Positions 13,604-24,699 of a DNA stretch of 64,000 nt are shown here, in pieces; position 1 is the stretch's first letter, and the number at the start of each line of letters is the position of its first letter. The stretch lies in the NCBI RefSeq assembly GCF_000003195.3, contig NC_012871.2, positions 59,263,802 through 59,327,801 on the forward strand. Reading direction: 5' to 3'. Below the pieces are notes generated by a model. The model was not told the origin of the DNA, did no database searches, and saw only the letters and a program-made list of their open reading frames with translations. This stretch comes from Sorghum bicolor. Lineage: Eukaryota; Streptophyta; Magnoliopsida; Poales; Poaceae. The translations under genes were made by a program, and so were the position numbers.

Positions 13604-13613
13604 GCTATATAGG
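13604..13613 (-). promoter_or_regulatory. TATA box of WRKY gene
   Basis: CCTATATAGC on the minus strand, about 110 bp upstream of the ATG at 13495. The spacing allows a short 5' untranslated leader. No competing TATA-like sequence is seen between it and the start. Confidence 0.65.
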
Positions 13614-13674
13614 GGACGAGGAATGCGGCCGATTTTACCCTGTGCCCTAGCTTGTGGGCGAAGACGAAGACGAC

Positions 13675-13969
13675 TTGACCGACCACGGCCGGCCTTGGGC
13701 AGTTGGGGGTCCGTGCGCCGTCGTCACCGCGGTGCGTCACTCCTGACGTGCGCCGCCTTCGTCACAAGTTTTCCGGTGGAGTCAAGTCGTTGGGGGGTTG
13801 CTCTCTCGGCCGGAGTCGATCGGATCGCACGAAATGAAATGGAACGGTCTGGTCACCGATCGAGAACGCTGATGACGAGGTCCCCTGACGTAGTGTGGGG
13901 AACGTCATCTCTACAGGAGTAGTACTAGCTGCGACAAAGGATGATGAAGCACGCCAGCCAAGTGGTCAA
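13675..13969. promoter_or_regulatory. W-box cores in WRKY promoter
   Basis: Three TTGACY cores lie upstream of the TATA box: TTGACC at 13675-13680 (plus strand), TTGACT on the minus strand at 13780-13785, and TTGACC on the minus strand at 13964-13969. WRKY proteins bind this core, and auto- or cross-regulation is common among group II genes. Function here is inferred; single cores occur by chance. Confidence 0.45.
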
Positions 13970-14027
13970 ATGGTCCCGTCGTCTTGCTTTCTTTATTGAT
14001 TGATATCCGATCCCATCGCTTGATTAA

Positions 14028-14655
14028 GCCCTTGTTCGTTTCTAACGGAGTGACATGTTTCCGGGTCTATTTCGGGTGAAGTGGTCTGTTTTTAATCTGA
14101 ATGGGAGCTAAGAGCGTCTTCAAGAGATTAGCCAAAAAAACTAGTCAAATTTACTGATTTAGCTACTCTCTAAAATAGATTTGACAAAAACATATTAGAG
14201 TACTCCAACAGACTTTATAAAGGATGGCTAGTGAGACAGACTATCCAAACGTAGAGAGCAAATAAGATGGGATACAGAGCTACTAAATTTGAAGAGTTAT
14301 TTACAGAGTCTGAGACGTTTTTCCTTCAACAATAGCTAAATTTATTTTCCTTCAACAATAGCTAAATTTATTTTCCTTCAACAATAGCTAAATTTATCTT
14401 TAGAAAATAATTTGGCTAATCACTTGGAGATGCTCTAAAATATGCATTCGTTTTGGATCAGTTTGGAACAAAAGCTGTCCTGAAAAAAAACTGGCTTCTT
14501 TTTTTTAGTCTTTATAGTTTGGAATGAAACTGGACCTCCTACCATCCGGATCATTCCTAGGTCGAGTGGAGGAATGAGCGGAGGAAGTGGATCCGCTTAA
14601 TCCTGACCTAAAACTGTTCATGGACAGAAATGTTTCCTGTGGAGCCGAACAAGGC
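14028..14655. mobile_element. possible MITE with CCTTGTTCG / CGAACAAGG ends
   Basis: GCCCTTGTTCGTTTC at the left and GAGCCGAACAAGGC at the right are imperfect inverted partners. The internal copy of another MITE (14112-14435) interrupts it. No target duplication was found, so the boundaries are tentative. Confidence 0.4.
14112..14435. mobile_element. PIF/Harbinger-type MITE with internal 26-bp triplication
   Basis: The ends GAGCGTCTTCAAGAGATTAG and CTAATCACTTGGAGATGCTC are inverted partners. TAA is duplicated at 14109-14111 and 14436-14438. Inside, a 26-bp unit beginning TTTTCCTTCAACAATAGC occurs three times in perfect tandem at 14319-14396. Confidence 0.75.
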
Positions 14656-14678
14656 AAATATGATTCAGGTGCCGTGTC

Positions 14679-14702
14679 GGGTTTAGGGTTTAGGGTTTAG
14701 GG
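14679..14702. repeat. interstitial telomeric repeat
   Basis: Three exact consecutive TTTAGGG units, preceded by GGG, lie between two MITEs. TTTAGGG is the plant telomere unit. Such a short array is an interstitial trace, not a chromosome end. Confidence 0.85.
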
Positions 14703-14876
14703 TTGTTTGCTGCGCGGCAGCAGTGGGGTTCATTGTGGAGCTAACCCAATTCGAAACTACTCCCTCCATACCTATATTAGATGACGTTTAGGACAAGATT
14801 GTACTTACCAAGGAGTCATTAATTAGGGGGTATTTTTCCCTATCTGCCCCTATTAAATAGGATTGCGGATGTATTA

Positions 14877-15198
14877 GGGCACTCCCAATGCTAGAAACTA
14901 TATGTAGTTTCTATACCTATTAATTTCTATAGACACTATGTATAGAAACTATGCTTCCAATAGATAGTTTCTATACAATAATTTGTTATCCAATCATATT
15001 CATTCTTTCTCTATTCTCAACCAATCATATCACTTTATGTCTTGGATTTCGCGTAGACATGGTTTCTAAGTTAGACCCAGTTTCTATGATTTTTGCTCTC
15101 TCTCTTCAATAACTATCTTGCCACATCAGCAAAATGCTTAGGTGGCACCATAATTAATGTCTATAGAAATTATGGTGGTTTCTGCATTGGTAGTGCTC
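14877..15198. mobile_element. Tourist-like MITE nested in Stowaway
   Basis: The left end GGGCACTCCCAATGC pairs with the right end GCATTGGTAGTGCTC. TTA is duplicated at 14874-14876 and 15199-15201. AGTTTCTATA words recur in the subterminal parts. No coding capacity. Confidence 0.82.
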
Positions 15199-15338
15199 TT
15201 ATATACCAGAAAGTTCTTTTAGTTCACATGGCTAATGCATCACGGGCTCACATCAATGGCCACGAGGTTGCGGTTTGATTCCTAGTGAGGGCCAGCTTTT
15301 TATTACTTGCTACATTTTGCTGCATGCCACGGGAATTG

Positions 15339-15460
15339 CCACGCGATTTGATTGGCTGGGTTAAATCGAGACGACACACGGGTTTGGCATGCCACGCGAT
15401 TTGATTGGCTGAGTTAAATCGAGGCGACCACACAAGCTTGGCTGGGTTAAATCGAGGCGA
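15339..15460. repeat. direct repeat of about 55 bp
   Basis: GCCACGCGATTTGATTGGCT followed by GGTTAAATCGAG-CGAC occurs twice, and a third partial copy of its second half follows. It lies inside the Stowaway element. Confidence 0.75.
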
Positions 15461-15595
15461 CGCATTTAAGTCAAACGCCGCCCATCGGCGACGGGTATTC
15501 GTGTCCAAGTATTCAGCTGCGTACATAGAACGTCAACAAATATGAAAACACCGCAGCAGGCCAGAACGTCATGTAATACAGGTACGGAGGGAGTA

Positions 15596-16312
15596 CATGC
15601 TCCTTGTAGTAGTAGAGTAGTGTTACTCTAGTATTTTTGGTTGACCCACCAGAAATGGCAGTCGTTGTCATCAACCGTGTGATTCAAATTCAACGCCAGC
15701 GGAGGTTTTGGCCGCCGATTTTTTAATCTGACGAAAACCGAGGTGTCAAGGATGGAGCAAAATCTGCCGTGGTGGTAAAGATAAGATCAAGTCACTCGTA
15801 TTCATATTCCTTGGAGATGGAGATAAGAAAATAAACAAAATTATCTCTTCATCTTGCCCTGTCATTCGCGGTAATTTCGCTCCTGTATCTTTTGGACCTA
15901 CCCAACCCGGAAGTCGACTTCGCTGAGATTTTCAGCGTGCACACAATCCTCTTATTCGATATCACCTTTTCCGTAACAGGAAACTTTTCTGACAGCTCTT
16001 TTCTAATCTGAAAAGACAGCGTATAAAAAACGTCACCAAAACCCCCTTTCCTACACAAAAAAATGTAAAAGGTCTCCTTTCTTTCTTTTTTCTAATTTCA
16101 TTTGAAAGAGCACAGGGAAAAGATATACCCCCAATTTCTTGAACATTCGCTCCTCCAATGGTGGAGGCAACGCCCAACGGACCTGACCTTCCGGCTTCCC
16201 TCTTCTCCCTTCCGCAAATCAACACGTAAGCCGTCATTTTCTTTTGCTGTTCCATTAGCCTATTCATATTAACCTACTCTTTTTGCTTCTGTATACTATA
16301 GATAAGGTCTTG
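15596..16312. other. no gene seen
   Basis: Short frames only. Nothing recognised on either strand. Confidence 0.4.
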
Positions 16313-16717
16313 TTTGGATGTTGTCGGATTCACCTCAATCCACATGTCACTACAAGAGGTGGGTGGCTTTTTGACGTATTTAGCATGACAAAGTCCATAA
16401 TGTCATTATATTATCTGTTTTATGACATTATATTTTAGACACCTTGACTTAATGACAAAAAAAATTGTGCGTCACAACAAATGTCATATAACTAATCCAA
16501 TTTCATCTAGTGACGATATTTGATATGTCATAAGGTCTATTTATATGTCACAACATCTAGTGACGATATTTGATATGTTATAAGGTATATTTATATGTCA
16601 CAAAATATTTATTGAATTATTTTTAGATAATTTGCAAAGAACATTGCCACGTAAGTAATGCGAATTCTGTGACTACAAAAGAGTTTTGAACCTGGGATGT
16701 CAAAACTGCCACACCAA

Positions 16718-16912
16718 GGTATACAAGAAACTTTCCACTGGCGCACAGGAAACTTTCTACTGGTAAATGAGAAACTTTCCACCGGTATACAAGAAACTTT
16801 CTATGAGCGCACAAGAGGTTTTCCACCGGTCTACAGAAAACTTTCTACTAGCGCACAGGAAACTTTCCTTTCCACCGGTATACAAGAAACTTTCTATTAG
16901 CGCACAGGAATA
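16718..16912. repeat. CACTA subterminal repeat array
   Basis: Alternating short units of the types CCACCGGTATACAAGAAACT and AGCGCACAGGAAACTTTC recur seven or more times with small variations. Such subterminal arrays are where CACTA transposition proteins bind in studied elements. Confidence 0.7.
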
Positions 16913-17486
16913 AAACCATCAAAACTTATATTCGAATTATATTTATCCTCATACATGTCACCCTATCCATATCCTAGAGTTGGTGGAAATTTTTTTGAAT
17001 ATTCATCTTTGTTTCCAAATTACCACAAAAAAATTGTCATAATTCTAAGTTTTGTCAAAAAAATTCTATAATTATCAATTGTTCAAATAAAGTTGGATGG
17101 ATAAATGACCAATATTACTATGCAGACCATGGTCCAAATCGGCCCATCTAAAAACCCTAAAAACCCTAGACTATATAACCCATTCCTCTCTCTCTCCCTA
17201 TCTTCCCCCTCCGTGACCCTCCCTCAGCCGCACAACTCTCTCTCTCTCTCTCTCCCTCTCACTCTCTCTCTCTCGCATGCGCGAATCGAGCGCAGGGGCA
17301 TGGCGCCTGTGACGGTGCGGCGGATCCAACGGCGAAGCAGGGCCTAGAACCCGGATGGACGTGGGGCGCGGCACCTTAGGCGGCGGCGCTTCGAGCCGGA
17401 TCTCTCCGGCAGCAGCGCAGCGATGTTCGGCCCCTCCAACGGCGGCGCGCTTGCATAGTGTTCCTCCGGCAGCGGTGTGGGTCCTA

Positions 17487-18400
17487 GGGTTCCTCCGGCA
17501 GCGGCGCGGGGGTGCTCCTCTTCACCACCGACATCCGCAGGTCTGGCGCCCTCTTCCACCGCAACGCGCGCCAGCTCCGGCTGTGGCTTGAGGAGGACAC
17601 GGCCTCCGCCACGTCCAAGTAAGTTGCTTGTGGTGCCGTGCGCCGGCCCCATCCCTTCTTGCTTGGCGCTGTTCTTACCGTGTTAAGCTTTCCTTAATAT
17701 AGCACTGAAAAATGCTACAAAAATTCCATCCGCAATGACTAAATAGATTATTGATTTTTTAATAGAATCTGGTAATAGTGATGGCCTGCATTGATGCAAA
17801 GTGTTCAGACAATGTGCTGAAATTTTCTCATCGAAGATAAGTTCCCTTTTTTGTTTTTTAAATGATTCCTGAGGCAATAGTTTTAAGATTAGTTCAAGAT
17901 AATAAACAGGTAGAGCACAAAGAGTAGATGACTCAATACTATGTCAAGGCAACTAGAGTGCTGTCCAACTGAGGAAACATTTCAAGGCCTGTTTAGATGC
18001 TCTTTGTGATTTTATCTCAACATCTGCTGAAGAATAGTACTATCATAGTATTATCCTATATGTATTTGTGGCTGTCAATCTAAGCATACATGACCATGAT
18101 AAATGTGAAGTGTCAGAGTAGAGGATGAATCCTTACATGTGAAGAATCTCTCTTCTCCCTACTACTGGTATAGAAATCTAATTATATTGGATACAAAATT
18201 ATGTATATTAAAGCTTCATTTTTCTTTCTGATTTTAGTCTTAATTTATTATTGTTACTCAGTGCTTGCTGTTCTGCATAAGTGCAATGTGCAGATGTGTA
18301 ACTTTGAAATTAAAACTTCAACACCTCATTTCTCGTATGTAGTTGCTGCAAGCAAAAAACTGGAGCCTAAAGACAAGGTAGTACACAGTGAAAGGAAGGG
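17487..18400 (+). pseudogene. possible captured host-gene fragments in CACTA element
   Basis: From about 17490 to 17618 one frame reads through a protein-like stretch containing GALFHRNARQLRLWLEED and ends at a good GTAAGT donor (17619). It is closed upstream by TAG in frame. Near 18350, after a candidate AG acceptor, the frame continues with KKLEPKDK. Together with the upstream CTATATAA and GC-rich leader this looks like pieces of a spliced host gene carried by the element. I do not recognise the gene. The join is my inference, and coding capacity is not intact. Confidence 0.4.
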
Positions 18401-18869
18401 AGATCAACAACAGGTTGATGATAGCCGAACTAACATTCACCAACCGAGGACTCACCGGGAGACCATGGTACAAGCATATGGTGAGTACAAGCATATGGAA
18501 GCATTTGCCTTTGCCATTCGCAATATCTGTGTCATATGTGCAATACATTTCTATAATTTCAATGTGTGTTCAGATAACATTTTTTTGAAGCCCCCTGCAC
18601 CTGTGAAGTTTATTTCCGCCGGTGTGAAGCCACAAAACACTTATATTTCTATATTTTGCTTACCTGCAAATGTTGTTGGGTAAACAAACATTGGAAAAAG
18701 GCAATAGTGGCACCTAAAATTCGGATTTCCTAAGCAAATTAATTCAGGGCAGTTGAATGTAAGCAAAAGTTTACTTTCCAAGCAATTTGACAATAGGGAA
18801 GTGCATATGTCCAAGCTGAAACTAAGATGAGTGGGCATGGGCATGATTTTGTTTCTAAATATTTTTTTT

Positions 18870-18898
18870 CCCGTAGCAACGCACGGGCCTTCAACTAG
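18870..18898 (+). mobile_element. Helitron-like 3' terminus
   Basis: The hairpin CCCGT (18870-18874) / ACGGG (18883-18887) is followed eight bases later by CTAG at 18895-18898 and then T. A short GC hairpin just before CTRR with T as the next base is the Helitron 3' end rule, and this CCCGTAGCAACGCACGGG version is widespread in grasses. A 5' end starting TC near 18149 is possible but not secure. It lies inside the CACTA element. Confidence 0.55.
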
Positions 18899-20573
18899 TT
18901 TGTGAATATGTTGATTGTTATTCAGTAGTGTGAATTTGTTCCTAGTGTGCATATATGTCTCATCATTTATGTTTCTGCACTAGCAACACAATGGTATATA
19001 CAGAAATGGTATTCATAGCTGATCATAGATTATATATGAGCATTAAATAATTTATAGACAACCAAATAGACAGCCTCTGTCTATGGGTTGTATGAGTTGT
19101 GTATTTAACTGTCTCTATTGTAAATTTCAAGAATATATAGGCAGCAGCTGTCTATGGGTTGTACATACCCTTACAACAGCCTTTGTGTATTGTGATATTC
19201 AAATACTTTGCACATTAAGTGAGCAAGTGTGTTACCTGACTCTGCATTTCTTTGATCCTGTTTAGAGAATTTTTCTTAGTAAAGAATTAAGAACTTTTCT
19301 TAAGCTATTGCTGAATATTCCTTGTTGTTGGCTTTTTGCTTGCTTCTGGAACAGTAGGGAGAAACTATTAATGTGTTGCCTGGCATATTGTTCAGCTAGA
19401 CAGCCAACTGTAGAAGAATGAAGTTAGATCAACGTAGTTACAATTTATTTACAATTTTTGAATTGAATAAGGCACCTGATGAGGGTACAAGTTTTCATTG
19501 TTTTGATCAGCTATCCTGGTGCCATGGTTGCAGGTTTATGTTAAGAGCACGTTTTTTACTCACTCCATCTGCAAGCCTCAAGTAACCCTTCATTGGCCAA
19601 CTATTTCTATTGTTTATTGGCTTTTCTATATAGTTAGGATACTATGGTTCTATAATGCTGTACAGTCTCAATGTCAGATAAATGGACAATATTTTAAAAT
19701 TATAACCAGGGAGCTTGTTTCAGGGTGCATCCTAGTAGTAGTATTATTTTTGTGGATAGATTTGTTTCATTAATTGTTATATGTTGACCAGGGAGCTTGG
19801 TTCTGCCAATAGATATGCATGAACCTAGAGCTAACTCTAATCTTTATATCTTTGACTAATTTGCCTACCATTTGCTTCTTTCAGATTGGTTAATAGTGTG
19901 GTATGGAGGATGTCTCAATAAAGTGAAAAGCCTCAGTAATGTTTAGGGGTAGCTACAGCTCTTTTTGTTAGCTTGATGAATATTCAAAATGTTGAAATGG
20001 CTATGTTCTTTGTCATTTTGGACATGTAACTTAGATGTAGCATGATGTATATTGCTACCTGGATGTATGAGTTTGACAATATAATTTTTTGCAACCTAGA
20101 ATTTTGTCAAGATTGTGTAATTGTTGAGTGAGTGGGCTTAAAAACAATTGCGGGCTCTAGCAAGCCAAATTTAATTTGTGACGTTTTTCTCCATCCTGCC
20201 ATGTCAGCAATTCATCCTACGTGGCATTGCCTACATGGCAAGGCTAGGATTTATGACAGTAAACTAGTGTCATAAGATTATATGACACTGAAATCACACG
20301 TCATAAACTTATGACATTTAGCAAAATAGATGTCATAAAATCATTTTGTGACAGTGGCTTTTTGACATTACAGTTTATGTCACCTTGATGTCATAAAACT
20401 CAATTTGTGACATAAATTGCATATATTATGACATAATAGAATGTCAAAAAGCCACACACTTCTTGTAGTGTGTATTGGAGTGGATTAAGGTGGAATTTAG
20501 TTTAATTTCCACTCCAACCCACCCCAACACATGTGGATTGATGTGAATCCGACTACATCCAAACAAGGCCTAA

Positions 20574-22802
20574 GTCTATCTAGAACAAGTTATGTACAGG
20601 GGTTGTGCTGAATAAGTTCTGTTTGATTTTTTTTCTCTCCAAAAGATGCTGAACAGAAAAACTTTTGTGACCAGTAGAATTAATTTATGTAAATTTGTGC
20701 AACAAAAGTTATAAAGATAAATTGCTATGATAAGTTTGTTCTTTGATAATTTATCAATATAATTTGTATTAAACAGGTCACTAGTTTATGTCGAGCATTT
20801 TTTGTGTTTCGTGATTGTGACATTATGAGTAATTAGGAGGATTATATGTGTGTTGTTGCGGGTATGAACGAAGAATATAAATATGTTCTCAATATAGTCT
20901 ATTGAGTCACTTATATATAGTTTGATTATTAGTAGTAGTCAGTTTTTAAAGAGGAAGGGAGGAAGTCACATGACGGAATAATACTAACAATATGCGTGCA
21001 TGGTTATGTGTAGGTAACTGCATCCACTATTGAAACCATTAATGAGTAGGCATATGCATACGGCAGTAGGAGAAGTGGATGATGACGTGGTTCAATGAGG
21101 TGCTAGAGAATTAGGCTAGTTGGGTTTATCTTTATAGGAGATATGGATATATAAAACTCTGTCTTTTGCTAAAAAATGTCATGCTAAAAAGGTTACCGCG
21201 ATATGTTTTTTATAATTATATTAAAATATGTATTGAAAAGTAACAGCAAGAAGTGATGTTATAGAAACTAATGTTTCCAAAAAGGGAAACTCACAAGGTT
21301 AGTCAGATCGTTCACTGATTAGCATGACCATGAATGGGTCTGACGCGACGCCTTTCCACTCTCACATGATTCTCCTTCTATTTTTCTCTTTCTTCCTCAT
21401 CATATGTAGATCCATTTCTCCTTCTGTCCTCTTCCAAATCTAATGCGCATATTTTTTTCAAAAATAGTGTGTGCACAAATTTGTTTCACAAATAGTGTGT
21501 GCGCAAATTTGTTATGCACAATTTTATTTAAACAATTCTTGCATGCATAATTTGTGTTCACAAATCTTCAGTGCAAATATTATATGACATATTGCTTGTT
21601 CATAACTGTATGTGTGTATAAGTTATTATTTGTTGGAAAGTTGTCATGGTAAGTTTTGTTTGCAAAACTTATGTGCAAAAACTCAAAAAGTTATAACAAA
21701 AAAATTTCAACACATGTGTATATAAGTTATATTTTTGAACTAGAAATTTCCAAATAATGAAAGTCACTAGGTTTTCCAATTGTACGTTGGTTTTCTTCAT
21801 AGCAAACGTTCACAAATTATTGAAGTTGTGGTAAGGCTTTGTTTGGTTTGATGGGTTAGGCCCTAGCTAGGCTTGTGAACAAGAAGAGGAAGTTCCCTTT
21901 GATGTATCTCTTGAGCTTGCCATGCTATATGGCAATTCCGATTGATGTATCTTTTTTACTTTACAAGAAGTGAGGGATTATTTTCGTGATATTTCTAGCT
22001 CATTTTACTTTTTTTAATTTTTGTTTTATTTTAATGTAAAGAAATTTAGGTTTGTTAAGAGTGATATTTTTTTTTAAAAAAAACTACTGCACTATAATTG
22101 TATAGTAAAACCACATTTTCCAAAAAACCAATTTCATCGTGCTACACTTTTCTTTACACTTCTTTGATATACTATGTCAATATGTATAAGTGAAGTCTGC
22201 ACCTTGATTCAGTATATGACATAGTTCTATAACCAAGAGTCCAAGAACATCAAATAAAATAGTAATTCTGTGATGCCCTTTTTATAATCTTATTATTAAA
22301 GTGTATTTTGTGAAGTTTGATGTTTTATAAGAAGAGAAGTAATTGGCCTGCTCACGGCCTTGTGTCTGGGCCGAAAGTGAATCACGGCCATTATCCAGAT
22401 CCAAAACTTAGGCCAGAAATGGATCATAGTGAAGCCCGGGACAGGGTCACGGATTCAATCACGGGCTCCTTACTCGCTGTGAGCCCATCAGTTCTGTACT
22501 TCTGTGCAATTTCTAGAGTCAGGTTGCAGCGCAAACTAGGTGAGGCCTGAGCTTGCCTATCTGCCATTCTGCCTCGTCTCGTACAGTTCGGTCCTTCCGG
22601 AATAGGCCGGCAGGACGTGACGACGAAACCTGGGATGCATGACAATGAACCGAACAGTTCCTACACTAGCGCGGAACGGTTCCTGACATGAAATGGCCCG
22701 TTCTGGGAGGCCCGACGCTCCGCCCAGTTTCGAGGCCTTTCCCCACGAAGAGAAACAAAATAAAGAGGCCAAGAGAGTGCTTGGTTCACATTCAAAATTT
22801 AC
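20574..22802. other. no gene seen
   Basis: AT-rich sequence of about 2.2 kb. A short direct repeat (AAATAGTGTGTGC-CAAATTTG) occurs twice near 21465-21510. No domain-bearing frame, RNA gene or element boundary was recognised. Confidence 0.4.
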
Positions 22803-22836
22803 CAAATCAGAAATATGGAACTTGCCAAGAGAGTAA

Positions 22837-23692
22837 AGTCCATCAGCGGTCCCTAAACTTGTTCGGATGTGTCATCCTGGTCCTTAAACTCGCAAAATGA
22901 CCGTTTAGGTACCTAAACTTGTTCGGTTGTGTCATCCTGGTCCTTAAACTCGCAAAATGACCGTTTAGGTACCTAAACTTGTTCGGTTGTGTCATCCTGG
23001 TCCCTAAACTTAAAAATCTCCTATATAGGTCCTCAAACTTGTTCGGTTGTGTCATCCCGGTATCTAAACTTGTTTTTAGGTCTTATCTGGGTCAAAATAT
23101 GACGAATCTAAAAACTCTATATTGAAAAATAATTCATAACTTTTTCATATGAACTCAAATGAAGATAAACTTTATATCAAAATTTTAGGCAGCAACATGA
23201 TCTACAACTTTGCAGTTGAAAATTTTTTAAATTAAAATCGTTTAGGTTCCCAAAATATTTTTTATAAGTTTATAGATTTTAAAATTTAAAATTTAAAATT
23301 AAATTTTATAACACTAAACGACTTCAAATAAAAAACTTTTCAACTACAAAGTTGTAGATTGTGCTGAGGACTATAACTTTGGTATAAAATTTGTCTTCAT
23401 TTGAGTTCATATGGAAAAGTTATGAATTATTTTTTGATATAGAGTTGTTATATCGCTTTGTTTTGACCCAGATGAGATTCAAAACCAAGCTTAGAGACCG
23501 AGATGACACAACTGAACAACTTTGAGGATCTAAACGGATGATTTCTAAGTTTAGGGACCGGGATGACACAATTGAACAAGTTTAGGGACCGAGATGACAC
23601 AGATGAACAAATTTGAGGACCTAAACAATCGATTTGTGAGTTTAGGGACCGGGATGACACGACAGCACAAGTTTAGGGACCGGTAGTGGACT
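22837..23692. mobile_element. foldback element with long inverted arms and internal tandem repeats
   Basis: The left end AGTCCATCAGCGGTCCCTAA and the right end TTAGGGACCGGTAGTGGACT are inverted partners. The complementarity continues with gaps through about 400 bp of each arm, so the whole element is one long hairpin. Each arm carries about four tandem units of roughly 60 bp built on AAACTTGTTCGGTTGTGTCA. The 16-bp CAAATCAGAAATATGG occurs just outside both ends (22803-22818 and 23698-23713). No coding capacity. The class is uncertain. Confidence 0.7.
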
Positions 23693-24015
23693 GTACTCAA
23701 ATCAGAAATATGGCAAGCCATGATTTTGACTAGTATTTGGTTGTTTATCAAAACTTGTCAATTTCTCATATTTAACTTGTCAAATCTTTATCAGTCTTTT
23801 TTGTCTAACTTTTGGTTGCCAAAACTCTGACATGACAAATTTTGGTTGCCAACCAAGCAAGCCCCAGCCTCGTGGACAAGAAAGGGAAGTTTTTTTCGCA
23901 GCTTGCCGTCATCTCAGCCGCATTTGGTCGCCTATGCATTTCAACAATTAGGGGGTGATTGCCCTAGTTGGCTGGCTGTCCTGCCACCACACTGTGCTCC
24001 ATCTGTTATGACTTA

Positions 24016-24661
24016 GGCTATCTCCAACAACATAACCTAAACCCAAAATAGATCCTCCACAATGTTTTTGGTACACAAAAAACACCCTCAAGTAGCAGAG
24101 CCAAACGAAAAACGCATTTTGTGTCATAGCTCATCCGAAATGCAAATAAGCGTCCCCCATGAGAGAAGACGCAAACCTCTGCGCCCTAGTGGTGGGCCCA
24201 TGGTGAGACGAGGAGGAGTCGGCACTTCCAGTAGGTCCGTGATGGCGCGACCGGTGCAGGCAGGCGCGACCGCGGTAGGGAGCTGCCCATGCGGCCATGA
24301 GGAGCCTGCGCTTCCATCGGTAGGTCCACGAGGGGCACGGTCGGCGCGACGGCGCTTCTAGCAGGCTGACGTGGCCAGCGCAGGTAGGCGCGACCACAGC
24401 GAGAAGCCGCCAGCGCGGCCAGGAGCAACTGGCACTGTGAGGAGAGGAGAGGGCGACCGGATCTCGCGGGTGCTGCTTGCAGTGGGGACGGAGGTGGCTC
24501 GTGCGTGGACGAAGGGGCCCGCGCCAGGGATGTTGCCAGAGCTCGTGCCAGAGCTGGCAGCTCGATGCCGGGCTGCGGGGAATACAAAGATAGAGGTGTT
24601 GTGGGGTGAGACAAAGGAAACTGAGGTCTTCTTGTTTTGAGTTTGTTGTTGGAGGAGGGAT
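24016..24661. mobile_element. possible PIF/Harbinger-type element with GC-rich interior
   Basis: The left end GGCTATCTCCAACAACAT and the right end TGTTGTTGGAGGAGGGAT are imperfect inverted partners. TTA lies at 24013-24015 and 24662-24664. The interior (about 24180-24600) is GC-rich and open in several frames but without a recognisable domain. Confidence 0.45.
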
Positions 24662-24699
24662 TTAGGTGCATGACTCTATCCACATATATGACTCAAACG

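Larger units (their letters stand above)
14760..15593. mobile_element. Stowaway-type MITE (Tc1/mariner)
   Basis: The left end CTCCCTCCATACCTATATTA and the right end TAATACAGGTACGGAGGGAG are inverted partners, followed internally by ATGACGTT / AACGTCAT. TA flanks both sides (14758-14759 and 15594-15595). This is the CTCCCTCC Stowaway signature. The element is enlarged by a Tourist insertion (14877-15198) and by short direct repeats at about 15339-15460. Confidence 0.85.
16348..20470. mobile_element. CACTA (En/Spm) transposon, non-autonomous
   Basis: The left terminus CACTACAAGAGGTGGGTGGC and the right terminus, whose complement is CACTACAAGAAGTGTGTGGC, extend into TTTTTGAC. The 3-bp target duplication TGT lies at 16345-16347 and 20471-20473. 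The subterminal regions are full of short direct repeats (GTCATAA / ATGACA words; a 50-bp unit repeated near 16505 and 16552). No transposase (TNPD) or TNPA frame is present, so it depends on another element. The interior has a TATA-like CTATATAA near 17170, a CT-rich leader, and fragments that look like captured host exons. Confidence 0.9.
16316..20570. mobile_element. Tourist-like MITE split by a CACTA insertion
   Basis: The left part (16316-16347) begins GGTCTTGTTTGGATG and continues into GTCGGATTCACCTCAATCCA. The right part (20474-20570) ends with the inverted partner TGTGAATCCGACTACATCC then AAACAAGGCC. TAA is duplicated at 16313-16315 and 20571-20573. Without the CACTA element the MITE is only about 130 bp. 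Confidence 0.82.

Noticed and set aside
16505..16620. Repeated GTGACGATATTTGATATGTC units considered as a CRISPR-like array
   Set aside because: Only two adjacent copies, in a plant CACTA terminus where such subterminal repeats are expected.
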